Assembly (NCBI GenBank): GCA_001303705.1
Contig: LJUI01000073.1
Coordinates: 1 to 12,303, forward strand
From: a candidate division TA06 bacterium SM23_40
GTDB taxonomy: Bacteria > LJUI01 > SM1-40
Length of the DNA stretch: 12,303 nt
Reading direction: 5' to 3'
This document shows, piece after piece, positions 7,876 to 12,303 of this stretch (the first letter of the stretch is position 1; every line of letters starts with the position of its first letter). A program made the translations under genes and the position numbers. Under the pieces are notes generated by a model. The model worked only from the letters and a program-made list of their open reading frames with translations. It made no database searches and was not told where the DNA came from.

Positions 7876-7904
7876 AGCATACCCCAACATCTCTATGATG
7901 TCAA
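7876..7904 (-). promoter_or_regulatory. Sigma-70-type promoter for the 609-aa secreted-protein gene
   Basis: On the - strand the -35 box is a perfect TTGACA (7904-7899), followed by a 17-base spacer and TATGCT (7881-7876, 4 of 6 matches to TATAAT). An A-tract precedes the -35. Transcription would start near 7869, giving a leader of about 294 bases. Confidence 0.65.
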
Positions 7905-8201
7905 GTACTTTTTGGCATCCCGGGGCATCAGTCCCCTCCCCCACGCAGCTCCGACCCCCGAGGCCAACCCGTGAACGGCATGCAACGACGAGCTAACCTC
8001 GTCTTTGCGGTGAGAGAGCACCAGCCTGCTTCAATCAGTCTTCTCTGGATCCCGGAACCGGGATTGTCTGGACGGATCTGGTGGCCACCTCCCTGCATCG
8101 TGCCTCTCCCCCGGGCCCGGCGCTTTGTGCACCCGGACGTCTCCCTGCAGCATTGGAACCAGTATAGGTCGTCCGCAGCATAAGCCGTCCGAACGCTACA
8201 C
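7905..8201. other. Non-coding spacer between two secreted-protein genes
   Basis: No credible gene was found on either strand. The short open frames have no signal peptide, no ribosome site and no family resemblance. One tight inverted repeat (ATCCCGG AA CCGGGAT, near 8048-8065) is present. I see no other structure I can support. Confidence 0.6.
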
Positions 8202-8234
8202 GAGGCCCCGACGCCGTACTGGTGTCGGGGCCTC
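8202..8234 (-). terminator. Intrinsic terminator hairpin after the 607-aa gene
   Basis: GAGGCCCCGACGCC and GGTGTCGGGGCCTC form a 14-bp stem with one G-T pair and a 5-base loop, 43 bases downstream of the stop codon. No T-tract follows. Its GGCCCC-A/G-AC core resembles that of the hairpin at 5685-5710. Confidence 0.75.
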
Positions 8235-8277
8235 AGTAGCGTGCTACTGTCTTATGCGACTATCCCTCAGCCCGGTC

Positions 8278-10101
8278 TCATCTCAGAACGATCATCTTTC
8301 TCGTCATCGAATGGTCGGGAACTGTCAGCCGATAGAAGTAGACTCCGCTCGCGACGCTCTTCCCTCTATCATCTCGTCCATCCCACGTCACAGTGTACCA
8401 GTTCGGGCTCTGCGGCTCATCGAGAAGGATCCGGACGAGCTCTCCGGTGATGTTGTACACGCTGAGGCCGACCCTGCCTCCCTTCGGCAGCGCATAGGAG
8501 ATCTCGGTCGATCCTATCACCGGGTTGGGCGAGTTCTGCCCCAGGTAGAAGACCCTCGGACGCGCTATCTCGCTACCGCCGTCGGAGACGCCATCATCGA
8601 ACCGCAGATGGAAGTGGTACACCGTATCCTCGGGAGCGCTCTCGGGGAAGAAGGACTCGAACAGGAGGTTATCCATCCCATAGGCGTAGTAGCTGATAAT
8701 CCCCGTATCTCCCTGGATCGGGATGTTAGTGAAGTACGTCGTGTCGTTCACCGCGCTCAAATCGAGCTCAGTCCACGACGGATCACCGTGGGGAGCGTGG
8801 TGACCCTGGGGATCGTGACCCCGGTGCCAGTAGAGCTTCAGTGTCTCCTCCCACAGACCATAGCCCTCATCCTTTATGTTGATCCGGATCTCATAGGGCC
8901 CCGGATAGCTCGTATCCGGCCAGTGCCACATATCCCAGAACAATGGCCCCATGCTATCGGTCACCGTGTAGTCGAATACCCAGAACAGATCGACATTATT
9001 GCCGGAGGCAAGGTACACCTCCTGTCCTTCTGCCACGTCCATAGCCTGGGATGAGGGAATGTAGCCGGATTCGGAGAGGGTCACCCAATGGTCACCGCCG
9101 TTGGCGCTCAGGTACACCTTCCTCCGGCTCGCAGCGTACACCCAATCCGCCATATCGGGAGCGACACCGATGCCGAAGATCTGCACTGTATCCGGGCTCA
9201 CGTAGGTGAGGATGTGTTCCCAGTTGGTGCCACCATCGGTGCTGCGATATACGCCGCCATCCGTCACCGGGAATGGGCCGCCGGCACCGGCATAGACCAG
9301 ATCCGAGTCCCAGGGACTGACTACGATCCGCGTGATATCCTTCCACTCCAACACACTTGTGTTGGGGATAAACCAGGTATCACCCCCGTCGGTCGTCTTG
9401 ATGAGCGTGGAGTCGAGTCCGGCGTAAGCAACCAGTTCATTCGATGGATCGATAGCCACGCAGTTGACCGGAGGGAGGGAATCAGGATCTGGAAGCCCCA
9501 TTACCGAACTGGGCGCATTCCAGTTCACCCCGCCATCCGTGGTATACCTGAGCATACCCCATCCTGGGGACAATGCCCCGGCGGTGACGCCGGCGTACAG
9601 ATATAGCGGATCCGTCGGGCAGATCTCCAGATCGGAGTCGAGCAGGCTACTCTCGCGAACCACGAACGTATCGATCGCAGACGGCACGATGCCCCAGCTT
9701 GCCCCATAGTCGGTGCTTCTCATGAAGAGAGTGCGGCCGACCGTCAGGTTCACCATCAGATAGAGAGTATCGGGGCCGGACGGATGGACTACGACCGCTG
9801 CAGGCCCCATGGCTACGGACTGGACAGCGGGAGGAAATCCTCCCCAGCTGTTCTGCCACGTCAGGCCACCGTCAGAACTCCAGTAGAAGAGCGAGTCACC
9901 GAAGAGTGGCGAGAACCCTGCGCAATATACCCTCTGCGCGTCTGTGGGATCTGCCTTGAGGCAGAAGAGACCTCCAGCCACTCCGGGCCCGTTCGTCGTC
10001 CATACATCATCGCCTGCCATGGCCCCCCATGCAAGGATCGCAACAAGACCGAGGAGGCAGCCGAGAACGACCGGCCACCGACTGCTCCGTCTCTCTCTCA
10101 C
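8278..10101 (-). CDS. Secreted Asp-box beta-propeller protein with C-terminal FlgD-like (T9SS-type) domain
   Basis: This 607-residue exported protein has a signal peptide (RERRSSR, then a hydrophobic core to about residue 29). Six Asp-box-type motifs lie at 75-82, 129-136, 187-194, 236-243, 287-294 and 332-339, for example SSDGGLTW and STDGGTNW. The last, SANGGDHW, has lost the Asp. This predicts a multi-bladed propeller like those of sialidases and photosystem assembly factors. Residues about 400-500 are an uncharacterised beta-rich region. Residues about 518-607 form the FlgD-like module (YLGQNSPNP, then SGVYFYRL and MIVLR at the end), commonly a type IX secretion or surface-anchoring signal in FCB bacteria. 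The start is GTG 10101, six bases after AAGGAGG. It has its own promoter and terminator. The ligand is unknown. Confidence 0.93.
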   Translation of the reverse strand: MRERRSSRWPVVLGCLLGLVAILAWGAMAGDDVWTTNGPGVAGGLFCLKADPTDAQRVYCAGFSPLFGDSLFYWSSDGGLTWQNSWGGFPPAVQSVAMGPAAVVVHPSGPDTLYLMVNLTVGRTLFMRSTDYGASWGIVPSAIDTFVVRESSLLDSDLEICPTDPLYLYAGVTAGALSPGWGMLRYTTDGGVNWNAPSSVMGLPDPDSLPPVNCVAIDPSNELVAYAGLDSTLIKTTDGGDTWFIPNTSVLEWKDITRIVVSPWDSDLVYAGAGGPFPVTDGGVYRSTDGGTNWEHILTYVSPDTVQIFGIGVAPDMADWVYAASRRKVYLSANGGDHWVTLSESGYIPSSQAMDVAEGQEVYLASGNNVDLFWVFDYTVTDSMGPLFWDMWHWPDTSYPGPYEIRINIKDEGYGLWEETLKLYWHRGHDPQGHHAPHGDPSWTELDLSAVNDTTYFTNIPIQGDTGIISYYAYGMDNLLFESFFPESAPEDTVYHFHLRFDDGVSDGGSEIARPRVFYLGQNSPNPVIGSTEISYALPKGGRVGLSVYNITGELVRILLDEPQSPNWYTVTWDGRDDRGKSVASGVYFYRLTVPDHSMTRKMIVLR

Positions 10102-10107
10102 GGGAGT

Positions 10108-10114
10108 CCTCCTT
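10108..10114 (-). promoter_or_regulatory. Ribosome binding site for the GTG start at 10101
   Basis: AAGGAGG on the - strand lies 6 bases before GTG 10101 and supports this non-ATG start. It sits within GAGAAAGGAGG, which is repeated exactly at 10290-10300 in the same leader. Confidence 0.8.
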
Positions 10115-10289
10115 TCTCATCTCAGAGTCGCATATACCTCCATTAACCGACCGAACCGATAGCGATCCTCCTGCCTCGGACTCTGTCGGACGCGGTAATG
10201 GGCGAGCTCGAATGTACGATCTCCGCGGCATGCCCGGACCGCACCGACTACTCATTTCCTAGTTCCTCACGTCGACTCTCGTCCAGATC

Positions 10290-10300
10290 CCTCCTTTCTC
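10290..10300 (-). repeat. Second copy of the Shine-Dalgarno-containing 11-mer in the leader
   Basis: GAGAAAGGAGG here is identical to 10108-10118, which holds the real ribosome site. No usable start codon follows at normal spacing, so it may be chance purine richness, a ribosome standby site or a pairing competitor. Confidence 0.4.
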
Positions 10301-10328
10301 GTAGTGCTTTCAGGTCAACGATATCACC

Positions 10329-10384
10329 GCGTTCCGTCTCCCTCTGCCATATGCTCCGATACCGATACGACAGAGGCGGAACGC
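10329..10384 (-). promoter_or_regulatory. Long stem-loop at the predicted 5' end of the 607-aa gene transcript
   Basis: GCGTTCCG pairs with CGGAACGC and, just inside, CCTCTG with CAGAGG. This makes 14 bp interrupted only by a 4-base bulge, around a 24-base loop. The stem begins at 10384, one base after the predicted transcription start near 10385. It could protect the 5' end or bind a regulator. No known riboswitch class was recognised. Confidence 0.5.
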
Positions 10385-10391
10385 TTAGCCC

Positions 10392-10420
10392 ACTATAAGG
10401 AATACGCCTATCGCCGTCAA
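10392..10420 (-). promoter_or_regulatory. Sigma-70-type promoter for the 607-aa secreted-protein gene
   Basis: On the - strand TTGACG (10420-10415) and TATAGT (10397-10392) each match consensus at 5 of 6 positions and are separated by 17 bases. A T-rich stretch precedes the -35. Transcription would start near 10385, giving a leader of about 284 bases. The octamer TACTTGAC at the -35 is shared with the promoter at 7876-7904. Confidence 0.65.
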
Positions 10421-10622
10421 GTAGAAAAATCGTCGCCCCGAATGTGTCGTTCCAGGGGAAGTTGCGGACCCCGAGAGATAGATCGGATCTCTGGGACCCC
10501 CCGACCGGGGCAAGCAGGGCTGGCCGCCATCCTCCTCTCTCTGAGTGGTCCCCTCTCAGTGAGCGATCTCTTTTCTGCGCCGCGACCCTCTCTCTGGCCT
10601 GCGACGCGCTAAATATAGCATA
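10421..10622. other. Non-coding spacer upstream of the 607-aa gene promoter
   Basis: No credible gene was found on either strand. Short inverted repeats occur (AGAGAT/ATCTCT at 10474-10492, and CCCC/GGGG near 10499-10508), but none has a clear role. Confidence 0.6.
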
Positions 10623-10646
10623 GGGGGAGAGATTCCTCTCTCCCCC
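10623..10646 (-). terminator. Intrinsic terminator hairpin after the partial secreted-protein gene
   Basis: GGGGGAGAGA and TCTCTCCCCC form a perfect 10-bp stem with a 4-base loop, 43 bases downstream of the stop codon at 10690. On the - strand an AT-rich stretch (TATGCTATATTT) follows. Confidence 0.8.
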
Positions 10647-10689
10647 CAAAGCGGTTCACTACGATCCTACCTGACTGCTCCCCCTACTC

Positions 10690-12303
10690 TTACTGCTCTC
10701 CGCGAGCCAGTATCTGGACAGGGAACGAATCCTGGTGGCTCACGTCCGGATGCGTCCCAACGCGCACAAACACCATGTAGTTGGCCGCAACCGGAGCGTT
10801 CGACGGAACCGGCAGACCGTAGATCCGATTCACGTCCTGACCGCCGAGCAGGAACAGACTGTATGGCCCACGGGTAAGCACTAGATTCGGGCCGAGATAG
10901 GCATCGATCCACCACTGTGTCGCCACGTTACCGGGCGTCGTGTTCCTGAAGTTGACCGCAAAGTCGAGCGACGCATTCGGCGGTGTCACGCCCTGCGCAC
11001 CACGCACTGTCGTTCGCTGGAACTCGTCGATCGAGACAATCACGTCTGGAACCGACCACGGCTCCACAACACACCGAATCCCACAATCCTCAACGTAACG
11101 CCACCGGCTCGGAGCAAACGCACCGGTATACTCCCAGGTCTGGAACGACAACGGAGCCGTGAGATCGGTGCCCATCCACGGGTTCGCCGCCGGGACATGG
11201 ATCCAGACGACATAAAACCCGGAACCATCGGTGATCTCCACCTTGGGAAAGATATCGGCTCCCTGCCAACCCGGTATGCCCCCGTAGTCGAGGGTGTCTC
11301 CGGCAAGCGTATCCCCGGGCAACCCGCCAGGCCCGTTATCATCCAACACATAGAGGCGGTAGCAATCCTGGCACGCAGTCCCGGACGAGATATTGACCTC
11401 ATATCTCGCGATCCTGACCGAATCCCGCGGGGGCACGAAGTAGTTGGCAAATCCGCCCTCGGGACCAGCCCACACCTTTTGGTCCTCGAAAGTGCCATCA
11501 GTGTAGTCGAAGATCGCCGGCAGGGTCACGACATGGCATTCGACGGCGATCTCGTCGTTGTTCGGGTTCATATCCCCGCTCAGAAGGTTCTCGACGGTGA
11601 TCGTGTACTGCCCGTCGATGGTCGGCGTCCACGGAGTAAAGGTCACCGTGGTCACCTCTCCCGGGTTGAGCAGAACGATCGTCTGCGTGTTCTGCAACAC
11701 CGGCATACCGCCAATGTCCCTTACCGTCATTCTCACGTCGAAGGTCGACTCGATCTGGTTCCCGGTGTTAGCGATGTCAGCCCATATGTCGAGCACCTCT
11801 CCGGCTATGGTGAAGAACCCCCCGGAGTTCGCGCTCATCACCGCCTGGACAGCGACATCATCAAACGGAGGCTCAACAGTCGCCGTGTCGTAGATGGCGA
11901 TCGCAAGCCCCGCATGGATCTCGTTCCCAACGCCCGGGAAATAGGTGTAACCCCAGTTGCCAACCTGATCCTCCCAGCCCACGGCTCGGGAGCCCGACCC
12001 TACCGCCGGATCCTGCTGGTAGTACTGATAGCGGATCGTGCTATCGGGCTTGCTCAGGATAATCTGGAAGGTGTTGTTACCAAAGGGAGGCACCTGCCAG
12101 AAGGGTACGTTACGATACTCGATGACGCACGTATCGGCAGCCGGGTTCACCGCATAGCGACACGCCGTACTGTCCCACGCATCCGGACCGAAGAGCAGGT
12201 CGTCCGCCAACGGGGCGAGGACATCGTTCGGCCGCATCGGATTGGGATACGGGTCAAACGGGTGCGCCTCGAGCGCATCATCGCTGAACGAGATATACCC
12301 GTT
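10690..12303 (-). CDS. Secreted multi-domain Ig-like/CARDB-type protein (5' end beyond window)
   Basis: The frame is open to the window edge, so the N-terminus is missing; 537 residues are visible. The segment from about residue 1 to 140, with DDLLFGPD, IEYRNVPFW and NTFQIILSKPDSTIRYQYY, resembles the beta-rich extracellular region often seen in secreted proteases and surface proteins of candidate phyla, and is loosely nidogen-like. Residues about 148-260 look like a CARDB/Ig-like domain. Residues about 262-415 form another beta-rich domain with cysteines that may pair (CQDC, CGIRC). The C-terminus (about 440-537) resembles that of the protein at 5746-7575 and ends without a FlgD-like domain. 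An internal ATG at 12237 is not the start, because homologous-looking sequence continues upstream. The catalytic role, if any, would lie in the missing part. Confidence 0.85.
   Translation of the reverse strand, partial: NGYISFSDDALEAHPFDPYPNPMRPNDVLAPLADDLLFGPDAWDSTACRYAVNPAADTCVIEYRNVPFWQVPPFGNNTFQIILSKPDSTIRYQYYQQDPAVGSGSRAVGWEDQVGNWGYTYFPGVGNEIHAGLAIAIYDTATVEPPFDDVAVQAVMSANSGGFFTIAGEVLDIWADIANTGNQIESTFDVRMTVRDIGGMPVLQNTQTIVLLNPGEVTTVTFTPWTPTIDGQYTITVENLLSGDMNPNNDEIAVECHVVTLPAIFDYTDGTFEDQKVWAGPEGGFANYFVPPRDSVRIARYEVNISSGTACQDCYRLYVLDDNGPGGLPGDTLAGDTLDYGGIPGWQGADIFPKVEITDGSGFYVVWIHVPAANPWMGTDLTAPLSFQTWEYTGAFAPSRWRYVEDCGIRCVVEPWSVPDVIVSIDEFQRTTVRGAQGVTPPNASLDFAVNFRNTTPGNVATQWWIDAYLGPNLVLTRGPYSLFLLGGQDVNRIYGLPVPSNAPVAANYMVFVRVGTHPDVSHQDSFPVQILARGEQ

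Noticed and set aside
7854-7881. + strand promoter-like TTGACC with TAGCAT
   Set aside because: The spacing is 15 bases, the -10 is weak, and there is no + strand gene downstream for it to serve.
7621-7944. 107-codon open frame on the - strand in the spacer and leader
   Set aside because: It begins upstream of the predicted promoter and spans it, with no recognisable domain. It is probably a shadow.

Overview
The window looks like chromosome from an uncultured or candidate-phylum bacterium of fairly high GC content. Two things suggest this. First, it carries a V/A-type ATPase operon in the order known from Thermus and many archaea (E-C-F-A-B-D). Second, next to it is a cluster of large secreted beta-propeller or Ig-like proteins, one of which ends in the FlgD-like C-terminal domain typical of FCB-group and related candidate phyla (for example WOR-3, TA06, Eisenbacteria or Fermentibacteria types). 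The exact phylum cannot be fixed from the sequence alone.

Layout. Positions 1-5398 (+ strand) hold the 3' part of the ATPase operon: the last codons of probable subunit E, then complete subunits C, F, A, B and D, with gaps of 10-42 bases and no internal terminator seen. These make the catalytic A3B3 head, the D/F rotor axle and the C adaptor between axle and membrane ring. The membrane subunits (I and K/L) would lie upstream, so the coupling ion (H+ or Na+) and the direction of operation cannot be read here.

Positions 5399-5745 are a non-coding convergent region. It has a 12-bp tandem repeat, what looks like the 5' end of a group IIC intron on the - strand, and the strong terminator hairpin that such introns use as a target.

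Positions 5746-12303 (- strand) carry three genes for exported proteins: a 609-aa Asp-box protein, a 607-aa Asp-box propeller protein with a C-terminal sorting-type domain, and a protein cut by the window edge (537 aa visible) with Ig-like domains. Each gene is followed about 35-45 bp downstream by its own hairpin terminator. The two complete ones each have a good sigma-70-type promoter with a 17-bp spacer, 284-294 bases upstream of the start codon. They therefore look like separate single-gene transcripts with unusually long leaders. The leaders contain predicted 5'-terminal stem-loops, extra Shine-Dalgarno-like sequences, and in one case a terminator-like hairpin overlapping a possible leader ORF.

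No tRNA, rRNA, CRISPR array, intact transposase or defence gene was seen. The ATPase genes are ordinary. The points most worth checking are the group IIC intron remnant, the in-frame TAG near the end of subunit E, and the long structured leaders of the secreted-protein genes.
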